A stretch of DNA of 32,267 bases from Rhizobium sp. ASV20 (GTDB lineage Bacteria; Pseudomonadota; Alphaproteobacteria; Rhizobiales; Rhizobiaceae), in assembly GCF_016429015.1 (NCBI RefSeq), contig NZ_JAELTU010000080.1:1-32267 (forward strand), given 5' to 3'. Shown here in pieces: positions 24,492 to 32,191 of the stretch. The notes beneath the pieces were generated by a model. It was given only the letters and a program-made list of their open reading frames with translations. It was not told the DNA's origin and searched no databases. The position numbers were made by a program, and so were the translations under genes. Position 1 is the first letter of the stretch; every line of letters starts with the position of its first letter.

Positions 24492-25259
24492 ATGACGGAT
24501 AGGCTCAAGGGCAAGATTGCCATTATTTCAGGCGGCGCCACTGGGATGGGCGGAGCAGCCTCGCGTCTGTTCGCGGCGGAAGGCGCCAAAGTTGCAATTA
24601 TCGACCGAAATGGCGAGGCGGCGGCGGATACGGTGCAGTCGATCCGCAGTGCCGGCGGCATCGCGGACCATTGGGTGGCAGATGTTTCGGACGAGGCTGC
24701 CGTCAACGCTGCCGTCAAGGGCATTGAGGAGCGTTTCGGCGCCGTGACCGTGCTCTTCAACCACGCGGGCACCATTGTCATCAAGCCGTTTCTCGAAACC
24801 ACGCTTGAGGAATGGGAATGGTTGCATGGCGTCAATGTCCGGTCGATGTTCCTGATGACCAAGGCGGTCCTGCCGGGCATGATCGCGGCCGGCGGCGGCT
24901 CGATCGTCTGTACTTCCTCGATCTCGGCAGTCGCGGCAACGCCGATGGAGGTGCTCTACGACACGACGAAGGGTGCCGTGCATATGTTTGCCCGCGCCAT
25001 CGCCGTCGAATTCCGTGACCGCAACATTCGATGCAACGCGGTGTGCCCCGGCTTTATCCGCACGCCGCATGGCTTGCGCGAAGTCGCCGAGCTGCAAGCC
25101 CTCGGCGTCGACGTGTCGGATGCCGCAATCGCCGCGCAGCAGGGCCGCATCGGCGAACCGGAAGATGTGGCGCGGGCAGCTCTCTATCTCGCGTCCGATG
25201 AATCCAACTTCGTCAATGGTGTCCATCTGTTCGTCGACAATGGCTTTACGGCAATCTAG
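24492..25259 (+). CDS. SDR-family oxidoreductase
   Basis: A 255-residue classical short-chain dehydrogenase. The dinucleotide motif GGATGMGG lies near residues 14-21 and an acidic D38 after beta-2 favours NAD(H). It also has NHAG at 90-93, catalytic S near 142-143, Y156-x3-K160 and PGFIRTPHG after beta-6. The C-terminus (FVNGVHLFVDNGFTAI) is standard. It probably oxidises an alcohol group of a sugar, steroid-like or keto-acid substrate; the sequence does not say which. A G-rich site (CGGGGGGTT) precedes the ATG. Confidence 0.9.
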   Translation: MTDRLKGKIAIISGGATGMGGAASRLFAAEGAKVAIIDRNGEAAADTVQSIRSAGGIADHWVADVSDEAAVNAAVKGIEERFGAVTVLFNHAGTIVIKPFLETTLEEWEWLHGVNVRSMFLMTKAVLPGMIAAGGGSIVCTSSISAVAATPMEVLYDTTKGAVHMFARAIAVEFRDRNIRCNAVCPGFIRTPHGLREVAELQALGVDVSDAAIAAQQGRIGEPEDVARAALYLASDESNFVNGVHLFVDNGFTAI

Positions 25260-25282
25260 CCACGGAGGGCTTTAATTCATCC

Positions 25283-25342
25283 GATAGGCGCTTCTCATTT
25301 TTTGCAACAAGGAAGCGCCCTATCCCACTATTTTCAAGTGGG
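25283..25342. terminator. two adjacent hairpins between convergent genes
   Basis: A 12-bp stem with one bulged C (25283-25294 with 25312-25324) has a T-rich 17-nt loop. It abuts a second 6-bp stem, CCCACT/AGTGGG (25324-25342). They fill the 118-bp gap between the SDR gene and the minus-strand membrane-protein gene, so they could act as a terminator in both directions, although neither side has a strong T-run. Confidence 0.5.
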
Positions 25343-25377
25343 AAATTGCCGTGCGTCTTTCCTGAAAAATATCGTGT

Positions 25378-26031
25378 CTATTCGGCTTGCAGCGTCTCTT
25401 TGCCAAGCCTTGCCGCTATGCGGTCGACAACGATGAGCGCGCCTCCGAGGAGCAGGAAGAGCAAGCCCAGAAGCGCCATGTTACCTAGAACAGGCTGGAG
25501 GCCGATGTCGTTTACGTCCAGAAAGGGATAGGGATAAAAGCCCGAAAAGTAACCATGGACGAGCGAATACACCGAGTATAGTGCGGGGAAACACAGCCAC
25601 CAGATCGCATGTCGCCAGGATAGTCTGGCGCGCTCGACGAGAAACATCCAGTCCAGAGCCACGAGCAAGGGAATGCAGTAGTGAAGCAGCTGATCGCCGC
25701 GCAACTGCCAGCCGCGCGGGTGCCAAACATCCCTCAGCATCCATAGGTAGACACCGCCAGCGACCCCCACATAGAGAAAGACAGCGGTTCTCGTTGACGC
25801 GCGCTTGGCCCATCGCCCAATCGGCGATGACGGTGCGATCTCTGCCGACAACAGCGCGACAACAAGCAAAATATTGGACTGTATCGTAAAATAGCTGAGA
25901 AAATTCGTCGTCAATCTCACGCGTGAGACATGCGCACCCGGTACGATGGCGACATATGAAATAACGATGCCGGTCAGCGCCAACAGTGCGAGACCGCAGC
26001 GGTAGAAGCGGACTGAACCTTTCATGGACAT
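25378..26031 (-). CDS. Pr6Pr-type six-segment membrane protein
   Basis: A protein of about 217 residues with six hydrophobic segments. Features typical of bacterial Pr6Pr / FAR-17a-like membrane proteins are FLSYFTIQSNILLV in the first third, LLHYCIPLLVALDWMFL in the middle and YSLVHGYFSGFYPYPFLDV before the last segment. Conserved histidines in the segments suggest an enzymatic or metal role, but no function is assigned. The ATG at 26031 (MSMKGSVRF) is chosen because longer frames add a non-conserved N-terminus. A GGAG complement lies about 14 nt upstream, so the start is uncertain. Confidence 0.8.
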   Translation of the reverse strand: MSMKGSVRFYRCGLALLALTGIVISYVAIVPGAHVSRVRLTTNFLSYFTIQSNILLVVALLSAEIAPSSPIGRWAKRASTRTAVFLYVGVAGGVYLWMLRDVWHPRGWQLRGDQLLHYCIPLLVALDWMFLVERARLSWRHAIWWLCFPALYSVYSLVHGYFSGFYPYPFLDVNDIGLQPVLGNMALLGLLFLLLGGALIVVDRIAARLGKETLQAE

Positions 26032-26126
26032 ATGGACCCGCAAAACTCCAAGATACGATCTAGCCAGCGCGAGCAAACATCCCACGCGAGCCATGCCACC
26101 AACTCGACAGCGCTTGTCTCTAACGC

Positions 26127-26164
26127 ATCATTTCGAAATGCGGAATCGATTTCGGCGAAATGAT
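26127..26164. repeat. rhizobial-style intergenic palindrome
   Basis: ATCATTTCG (26127-26135) and CGAAATGAT (26156-26164) form a perfect 9-bp dyad around a 20-nt centre that contains AATCGATT. The design and bases recall palindromic intergenic elements scattered in Rhizobiaceae genomes. Only one copy is in the window, so dispersion cannot be shown. The rest of 26032-26306 holds no gene or other feature I can support. Confidence 0.4.
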
Positions 26165-26306
26165 TGAAGGTCCGCGCGAAGCCAGTCCTCCGTGGTGGCC
26201 TCCGTAGTGTCGCCCAGGACCTTGGCGCCAAAATCCAAAAACGTCGAGAGCCTGATCCGCTTCAATGTGGTACTTTATGGATCGATGTCCCCCAGATTGA
26301 CTGAAC

Positions 26307-26348
26307 ACACAAAGTTCAAATAAATTTCACGCAACTGTAATTTTGAAC
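26307..26348 (+). promoter_or_regulatory. PhoB-box-like site upstream of the GNAT gene
   Basis: The core ATTTCAC-GCAA-CTGTAAT (26324-26341) matches two PhoB half-sites (CTGTCAT) 11 bp apart; the second half agrees at 6 of 7 positions. A weaker third half-site (AGTTCAA) lies 11 bp earlier. GTTCAAA and TTTGAAC flank it as an inverted pair. The 42-bp block agrees at 33 of 42 positions with a block at 27074-27115. Confidence 0.6.
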
Positions 26349-26487
26349 GCCCCCCAATCCTGTAGAACCGGCGCGGAAGCTGAACGGCGAGAGATTGTCT
26401 CTTCGGCGCGACAGTCTTCTTCCACCTTCAGCGTCTGACCGGATCTATTCCGTATTCAGATTAACGACAGCCATTCGAGCACTCCAT

Positions 26488-27015
26488 ATGACACATCCGA
26501 CCTTCTCCGGCTTCACCATCCGCCCCTGGATGGAAACCGACTCCATAAGCGAGATGACGGCACTGCTTCATCGCGCCTATAGCGGCCTTGCCAGGATGGG
26601 ACTGCGATTTATGGCGACACATCAAAGCGATGAGGTCACCGCCTCACGCATCGCTGAAGGACAATGCTTCGTTGGCGTGATGGACGGAACCATCCGCGGC
26701 ACGATCCTGTTCAAGACGATGAGCCAGACAAAAGGCTGCGACTGGTACGACCGGGCCGAAGTCGCGAGCATCGCGCAATTCGGTATCGAGCCCGGCCTGC
26801 AGGCGAACGGGCTTGGCCGTCAGCTCATCGACTTTGCCGAACAGCAAGCGATCGCGAGCGGCGCGGGTGAACTGGCGCTCGATACGGCCGAGCCTGCCAC
26901 GCATCTGGTCAATTGGTATTCTCGCCTCGGCTTTCGCTTCATCGGCTATGAACAATGGTCCCATACCAATTATCGCAGCGTCATGCTGAGCAAGGCGCTC
27001 CCCTCAGCCCCATAG
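26488..27015 (+). CDS. GNAT-family N-acetyltransferase
   Basis: A 175-residue GNAT protein. The acetyl-CoA loop is in QFGIEPGLQANGLGRQLIDFAEQQA, followed by LALDTAEPATHLVNWYSRLGFRFIGYEQW. The family transfers acetyl groups to amines of small molecules or proteins. The ATG at 26488 starts just before the fold; an in-frame TTG at 26395 is possible. The PhoB-like site about 150 bp upstream suggests induction when phosphate is scarce. The substrate is unknown. Confidence 0.87.
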   Translation: MTHPTFSGFTIRPWMETDSISEMTALLHRAYSGLARMGLRFMATHQSDEVTASRIAEGQCFVGVMDGTIRGTILFKTMSQTKGCDWYDRAEVASIAQFGIEPGLQANGLGRQLIDFAEQQAIASGAGELALDTAEPATHLVNWYSRLGFRFIGYEQWSHTNYRSVMLSKALPSAP

Positions 27016-27073
27016 CTCGCCAGATTATCGAATGTGGTAGTTCGTGTGACAATGTGGCCTGTAGAATATTATG

Positions 27074-27115
27074 ACACAAACTTCAATCAAACGTCACGCG
27101 ACTGTAATCTCAAAC
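27074..27115 (+). promoter_or_regulatory. PhoB-box-like site upstream of the phosphodiester operon
   Basis: The core ACGTCAC-GCGA-CTGTAAT (27091-27108) carries two PhoB half-sites at 11-bp spacing, with ACTTCAA a further 11 bp upstream. TAAGTC at 27119-27124, ten bases after the core, is a plausible -10. The operon start codon is at 27150. Its close match to 26307-26348 supports a common regulator. Confidence 0.65.
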
Positions 27116-27149
27116 CGCTAAGTCTCACTCCACAAACAAGGAGAGGCCT

Positions 27150-27959
27150 TTGTCGAAACTTCCGGCAGCCGGCAGGCATCAAAATATCGTCAGTCTCGTC
27201 AACGGCGGCCACGGCATGTCGATCGCGGCGATGGCCGAGGCTTTCGGGGTTTCCACCGAGACGGTGCGCCGCGATCTGGTGGCGCTTGAGCGCAACGGCG
27301 CGCTGCGCCGCGTCTATGGCGGTGCGATCCCTTCCGATCGCAAGGCGCCGCTCGAAGAGCGCGTGTTGATGGAGCGGGCCGGGAAGCAGGCCATCGGTCG
27401 CAAGGTCGCCTCGCTCATCGAGGCCGACCAATGGATATTCATGACCGGCGGCTCCTCCGTGCTGGCGGTGGCGGAAGCGATGCGCGATGGCCCGACGGTT
27501 TCGGTCATGACCAATATGCCCGCCATCGGTGAAGCGTTGCAGGCAGGCCAGCGCCACCGCGTCCATTTCACCGGCGGCGAATATAACGCATCGGCCAAGA
27601 TGCTGATGGGCGACGAGGTTTTCGATGCCATCGAAAACTGCAGCTTCGATCTTTCCATCGTTGGTGTTTACGGTCTCGACGAGCGCTTCGGCCTTGTCGA
27701 GGAAACCCGCCACAACATGCGGCTCAAGCTGCAGATCGTCAGCCAGTCACGCGAAGCGATCTACGTCGCCGACCACACCAAGATCGGCGCGCCGGGTCGC
27801 TACCAATCAATTCCCTTCAGAGACATCGGCACATTCGTCACCGACGAACAGCTCGCACCTCATTTTACCGCCCTGCTCGCGGAAGCCGGCACCAACGTGC
27901 TCTACCCGGATGCGACGGAAAATGCATTTCCTGCAGTAGAGGCACATGGCCATGAGTGA
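27150..27959 (+). CDS. DeoR/GlpR-family transcriptional regulator
   Basis: A 269-residue DeoR protein. It has an HTH at about residues 25-60 (MAEAFGVSTETVRRDLVALERNGALRRVYGGA) and a sensor domain with FMTGGSSVLAVAEAM, VMTNMPAIGEAL, FTGGEYNASAKMLMGDE and VADHTKIG. The TTG start is supported by the strong site AAGGAGAGG just upstream. It overlaps the phosphodiesterase gene and probably represses this operon until a phosphorylated intermediate appears. Agrocinopine operons also begin with a DeoR-type repressor (AccR). Confidence 0.88.
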   Translation: MSKLPAAGRHQNIVSLVNGGHGMSIAAMAEAFGVSTETVRRDLVALERNGALRRVYGGAIPSDRKAPLEERVLMERAGKQAIGRKVASLIEADQWIFMTGGSSVLAVAEAMRDGPTVSVMTNMPAIGEALQAGQRHRVHFTGGEYNASAKMLMGDEVFDAIENCSFDLSIVGVYGLDERFGLVEETRHNMRLKLQIVSQSREAIYVADHTKIGAPGRYQSIPFRDIGTFVTDEQLAPHFTALLAEAGTNVLYPDATENAFPAVEAHGHE

Positions 27960-29481
27960 CATCTCCCACGTCATCATTCTTGGCGTCGACGGGCTGAGGC
28001 CCGACCAGATCAATGCCGTCACCATGCCGAACCTTTACGCCCTCAAGCAAAAGGGCGTCGTCAGCAGCGACCATCGCACCGTGTTTCCAAGCGAAACACG
28101 CGGCGCACTGTCGGCGCTCGCGAATGGTGCGAAACCCGAGAGTACCGGCGTATTGGGTAATGATTTCTACGCCCGCAGCGGCGGTAGCAGACTTGCCGGC
28201 ACCGATACCATTCACGATTGGCGCTACGGCGAGGCCCACTACGCCGGCGGCATGGTGCGCACGGTCAATCTGAGTGAAACGCTTGCCAAAGCGGGCAAAT
28301 CCTTCGCTGTCGTCACGTCAAGCGGCCAAGGCTCATTCACCGCGCTCAATTGGAAAGGCGCCGAGCTCGGTCAGGCGGGTTTCAATGTCCGCCATCCCCA
28401 GCTCGCCTTTCCGCATGATCTCGCCATAGATATCACGGCGCGTCACAAGGTCCCAAGTACCGGCTTCGAGCGTGGCGCCGAGGCGAAGGCCGTCGATATC
28501 TTTGTCAATTCCATCTGGCCGGCCAGAAAGCCGAGCGCCTCGATCATCTGGTTGACGGAGGTCGATAGTGCGTCCCATCTCCATGGCCTCGGCGCCGAAG
28601 GGCAGCTGGAAAGCCTGCGCCAATGCGATGCGGCGATCGGCACTCTCCTCGACTGGCGCGAGCATCAGGCGGAGCGCGACACCATCGCGATCTTCATCAC
28701 ATCGGATCACGGCCACTCGACATCATCGCGCTTCATCAATCTCGACGATGCCTTCAAGGCGGCCGGCATTCGTGCGGCCACACGCTTCGACGATGACATA
28801 GACATCATATTCCGCCGCGGGCGAGCGCCGGGCCTGTGGTTGCGTCGGTATGACCGGGGGCTCCTTCAGGCGGCATTTGATGCTCTCGTCGCTCAGGACT
28901 GGTACGGCGCAAGCTTCACTCGCGCCATCGAGCCCGGCTCGCCACTTGGAACGATTGAGGGAACGTTGGCGCTGGAGTTGACTGGTGCCGCGCATTACCG
29001 CGCCCCCGATCTCTATCTCAACCTTGCCGGCGACAACGAACCGAATGAATTCGGAATACCCGGCACGTCGGCCTGCGATGTCGGCAATTACAAGATCGAC
29101 GTCGGCGGCGGCACCCATGGCGGCCTGCATCTGACCGAGCTGACGGCCGTGCTGATTGCCGATGGCGCAGGCCTCAAGGCCGGCGGTCAGGTCATCACCA
29201 CCCGCACCGGCATTGCCGATCTTGCGCCGACGAGCCTGCATATGCTGGGCGTCGCAGCGCCGGACACCATGACCGGCCGCGTGATGCATGAACTTCTGGA
29301 GCACGGTGAAGCCGCGGCCGCTCCCGTCCTTGAAGAATTTGCAGCCACCGCTCAGGGGAAGACCTCGCATCTGCGCTTTGGCCGCGTTGGATCACACAGC
29401 TATGTCGACGAGGCCTGGGCCTCGCCGGCCAATGCGACAGTCGACCGTGCGACACATCTTGTCGTATCGCCGGCCAAGTAA
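27952..29481 (+). CDS. alkaline-phosphatase-superfamily phosphodiesterase/pyrophosphatase (NPP-like)
   Basis: A 509-residue enzyme with NPP/phosphonoacetate-hydrolase-like metal and nucleophile sites: D13 (GVDGLRP), T49 in FPSETR as nucleophile, D205 and H209 (EVDSASHLHG), D242-H243 and H245 (SDHGHS), and a late GGTHGGLH. No signal peptide is present, so unlike many such enzymes it should act in the cytoplasm on an imported ester. ATG 27952 is preferred over 27946 because AGAGG at 27938-27942 is then 9 nt away. It overlaps the regulator gene by 8 nt. The substrate may be a sugar phosphodiester or a phosphonate. Confidence 0.85.
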   Translation: MSDISHVIILGVDGLRPDQINAVTMPNLYALKQKGVVSSDHRTVFPSETRGALSALANGAKPESTGVLGNDFYARSGGSRLAGTDTIHDWRYGEAHYAGGMVRTVNLSETLAKAGKSFAVVTSSGQGSFTALNWKGAELGQAGFNVRHPQLAFPHDLAIDITARHKVPSTGFERGAEAKAVDIFVNSIWPARKPSASIIWLTEVDSASHLHGLGAEGQLESLRQCDAAIGTLLDWREHQAERDTIAIFITSDHGHSTSSRFINLDDAFKAAGIRAATRFDDDIDIIFRRGRAPGLWLRRYDRGLLQAAFDALVAQDWYGASFTRAIEPGSPLGTIEGTLALELTGAAHYRAPDLYLNLAGDNEPNEFGIPGTSACDVGNYKIDVGGGTHGGLHLTELTAVLIADGAGLKAGGQVITTRTGIADLAPTSLHMLGVAAPDTMTGRVMHELLEHGEAAAAPVLEEFAATAQGKTSHLRFGRVGSHSYVDEAWASPANATVDRATHLVVSPAK

Positions 29482-29620
29482 CGTAAACCGTTTCTAGAAC
29501 CAAACTATCGCGCTGCGGGTGATCTTGCGGCGTCCATCGATCGCGCCAGCCTGCCGAGATCCTCTTCGGCGGGTCACGGCGAAGCCATGCCGCGGGCAAG
29601 CGGCCTCACCGGAGACCACA

Positions 29621-31261
29621 ATGCACACGACCTTGAAGACATTCGCTCAGGCCGCTCTGTTAAGCAGCCTATTCCTCGGCGTCGCCTCCTCCGCATTGGC
29701 ACGCGACACAACAATCAACGTTGCCGTCCAGTCCATGGGCACGGCCGGCTCGATCGACATCAACGAGAACAACGGCACAGCAGCGCGCAAATTCCAGAAT
29801 TCGGTATTCGAACAGCTTATCGCCCTTGATCTGCAAGACCCTAATCTCGCGTTCAAGCCGGGGCTGGCCACCGCATGGAAGTGGATCGACGACAAGACGC
29901 TCGAATTCAAGCTGCGTCCGAATGTCAAGTTCCACAATGGCGATATCATGACCGCCAAGGATGTTGCCTTCTCCTTCTCCGACGAGCGCTTCGGCTTGCT
30001 GCCGGCGCAGACCGCGGCTCGCGACAAGGGGGAAGCCACCTTCATTCGCGCCGACGGCAGCAAGGGCATCGTACCGCCGGCGACCGTTGCCGCCAGCCGT
30101 GCCTCCGAATGGCCATTGCTCGATCACGTCGAAGCCGTCGATGACCTTACCGTCCGCATCGTCATGAAAAAGGCGACGCTTGATACGGAAGCCCGGCTCG
30201 CCCGCGTCAATTATGCCGGCATCATCTCCACGCGTGGCTTCATGGAGGCTGCGAGCTGGAACGCCTGGGCGGCCAAACCGATCGCAACCGGCCCGTACAA
30301 GGTCCAAAGCCTGGAGCCCGGCTCGGCTGTTCACATGGTCGCGAACGGCGACTACTGGGGCGGCAAGCCTCCGATCGATAAGCTCAATATCCTTGTCGTG
30401 CCGGAAGCCGCCAGCCGCGTGAACGGGCTAATGTCGGGTGAATACGACATCATATCCGATGTCGGCTCCGATCAGGTAGCGATGATCGAGGGATCGCCCG
30501 ATTTCAAAGTCGTCGGCGGCCCGGTCGCAAATGTTCGCTTCATCGCGCTGGACGAAAACAATGGCCCGCTCAAGAACGTCAAGATACGTCAGGCGCTCAG
30601 CCACGCCATCGACCGAAAGACCATTGTCGATGCGCTCTGGGGCGGTCGCACCGCAGTCCCGCAGGGGTTCCAGCATCCGCTATTCGGCGATCTCTTTGCC
30701 ACCGATCACCAGACCTCAAGCTATGATCCGGAACTCGCGAAGCGGCTGCTGGCCGAGGCCGGCTACAAGGGCGAGCCGATCACCTACCGCGTGCACAATA
30801 ACTATTATCCGAACGAACTGACCATCGCACAGTACAATCTTGAGAACCTGCGGGCCATCGGCTTCAATATCGACTTCTCGGTGATCGACAATCCCAATGA
30901 TCCGAGCCCCGACCGCATGATGCAGGATCTCTCGAACACGGCCTATTTCGCCTTCCCGGCGGCGCTTCTCGCCAACAACTGCCCGAACGGCGTCTACAAC
31001 TCCAAGACAAATCCGAAGGCTGGCATGTGGCAGAACGACGAGTTTGACCGCCTCTGCAACGTGCTCAACACCTCGACAGATCGTGTCGAAGTCAAGAAGG
31101 CCTTCTCCCGCGCACTCGACATCATCGAGAACGAGGATCCAGGCATGATCGTGCTGCACCAGAACGCCATTCTCTACGGCAAGAAGGCCAATATCGAATG
31201 GGCACCGTCCGCCATGTTCGCAATGGATTTCACGCCCGGTCATTTCACCATCAAGAACTAA
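29621..31261 (+). CDS. ABC transporter solute-binding protein, oligopeptide/opine class (SBP_bac_5)
   Basis: A 546-residue protein with a signal peptide (MHTTLKTFAQAALLSSLFLG, cut near ASSALA). SBP_bac_5 hallmarks follow: FEQLIALDLQDPNLAFKPGLATAW, LEFKLRPNVKFHNGDIMTAKDVAFS, GPYKVQSLEPG and IRQALSHAIDRKTIVDALWGG. ATG 29621 has GGAG at 29611-29614. This class binds peptides, nickel complexes and opines, including agrocinopines (AccA). Flanking phosphoesterases favour a phosphodiester ligand. The 139-nt gap before the gene shows no clear element; a strong hairpin follows it. Confidence 0.92.
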   Translation: MHTTLKTFAQAALLSSLFLGVASSALARDTTINVAVQSMGTAGSIDINENNGTAARKFQNSVFEQLIALDLQDPNLAFKPGLATAWKWIDDKTLEFKLRPNVKFHNGDIMTAKDVAFSFSDERFGLLPAQTAARDKGEATFIRADGSKGIVPPATVAASRASEWPLLDHVEAVDDLTVRIVMKKATLDTEARLARVNYAGIISTRGFMEAASWNAWAAKPIATGPYKVQSLEPGSAVHMVANGDYWGGKPPIDKLNILVVPEAASRVNGLMSGEYDIISDVGSDQVAMIEGSPDFKVVGGPVANVRFIALDENNGPLKNVKIRQALSHAIDRKTIVDALWGGRTAVPQGFQHPLFGDLFATDHQTSSYDPELAKRLLAEAGYKGEPITYRVHNNYYPNELTIAQYNLENLRAIGFNIDFSVIDNPNDPSPDRMMQDLSNTAYFAFPAALLANNCPNGVYNSKTNPKAGMWQNDEFDRLCNVLNTSTDRVEVKKAFSRALDIIENEDPGMIVLHQNAILYGKKANIEWAPSAMFAMDFTPGHFTIKN

Positions 31262-31269
31262 AGAGATCG

Positions 31270-31299
31270 CGCGGGCGGGCGCTTCGGCGCCTGCCCGCG
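31270..31299 (+). other. intercistronic hairpin with UUCG tetraloop
   Basis: A 13-bp stem with one G-U pair is capped by C(TTCG)G, an exceptionally stable tetraloop, 9 nt after the binding-protein stop. There is no T-run and the operon continues, so it may protect the binding-protein message or partly attenuate downstream genes. The hairpin at 2241-2272 has the same position relative to its binding-protein gene. Confidence 0.6.
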
Positions 31300-31327
31300 G
31301 TATTCCCGACCCAGCAGGACGAATTTA

Positions 31328-32191
31328 GTGACCAACCCTTCCATGCGGCAGCCCCTCCCGATCGATATCAGCAGCGGCAGCTGGAGCCACTTTCGCGATG
31401 TACCGCCGGCCGACACCAAGAATATACGCATCTATGCCGTCGGCGATATCCACGGCCATCTCGATCACTTGCTGGCCATGCAGGCCGCCATCGACGCCGA
31501 TCGTGCGAAACATCCCGTCGAACGCGCAATCATCGTCTACCTGGGCGATCTCATCGATCGTGGGCCGCATTCCAGGTCGGTCATCGAGCAGGTCGCTGCC
31601 CAGCAGAGCGCCGCGGACGATACGATGGGCATCGTCTGCATCAGTGGCAATCACGATGCCTGGCTCAATGAATTCCTGACCGACGCAGCCATCCTGCCTC
31701 TCTGGGGCCGCAAGGGCGGCCTTGAGACCCTGGCATCCTATGGCTTTGCTCCCGAAGAGATCCTGCGCGCGATGGCCGATCCGGTGGCGGCCGAGATCCT
31801 GCGATTGGCGCTGCTCGCCCGCATGCCGCATCATCACAGGGATTTCATCGCCGGACTGCCACTATCCCACCAGCAGGGCGGCTACTTTTTCGCCCATGCC
31901 GGCGTCAATCCTGATCGCAGTCTGACGAACCAGCGCAAGGAAGACCTGACTTGGATCCGCGACCCATTTCTGACGTCGATGGCGGACTTTGGGAAGGTCG
32001 TGGTGCATGGCCATACCTCGGGCGCCTCGGTTGAAAGCTTGCCCAATCGCATCAATGTCGACACGGGAATCTATGCAACGGGTGTTTTGAGCTGTGTGGT
32101 GCTCGAAGGTGCCGCACGGCATCTCATCACTGTCGATCGCAGCGTCCTGCGCAAACTGCGCGAGCAGCAGATGGAACCGCAACATGGCTGA
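31328..32191 (+). CDS. PPP-type metallophosphoesterase (serine/threonine-phosphatase-like)
   Basis: A 287-residue phosphatase with PPP motifs GDIHGH, GDLIDRG, GNHDAW and HGHT, and no signal peptide. Bacterial members hydrolyse phosphoproteins, diadenosine tetraphosphate or small phosphomonoesters. In this operon it would remove phosphate from the product of the diesterase, releasing Pi. A GTG start is used, with AGGAC at 31316-31320. It overlaps the ATPase gene by 8 nt. Confidence 0.87.
   Translation: MTNPSMRQPLPIDISSGSWSHFRDVPPADTKNIRIYAVGDIHGHLDHLLAMQAAIDADRAKHPVERAIIVYLGDLIDRGPHSRSVIEQVAAQQSAADDTMGIVCISGNHDAWLNEFLTDAAILPLWGRKGGLETLASYGFAPEEILRAMADPVAAEILRLALLARMPHHHRDFIAGLPLSHQQGGYFFAHAGVNPDRSLTNQRKEDLTWIRDPFLTSMADFGKVVVHGHTSGASVESLPNRINVDTGIYATGVLSCVVLEGAARHLITVDRSVLRKLREQQMEPQHG

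Noticed and set aside
26022..26308. Short minus-strand frames in the intergenic region
   Set aside because: No ribosome site or recognisable protein features are seen. They overlap the palindrome and the start of the Pr6Pr-type gene.
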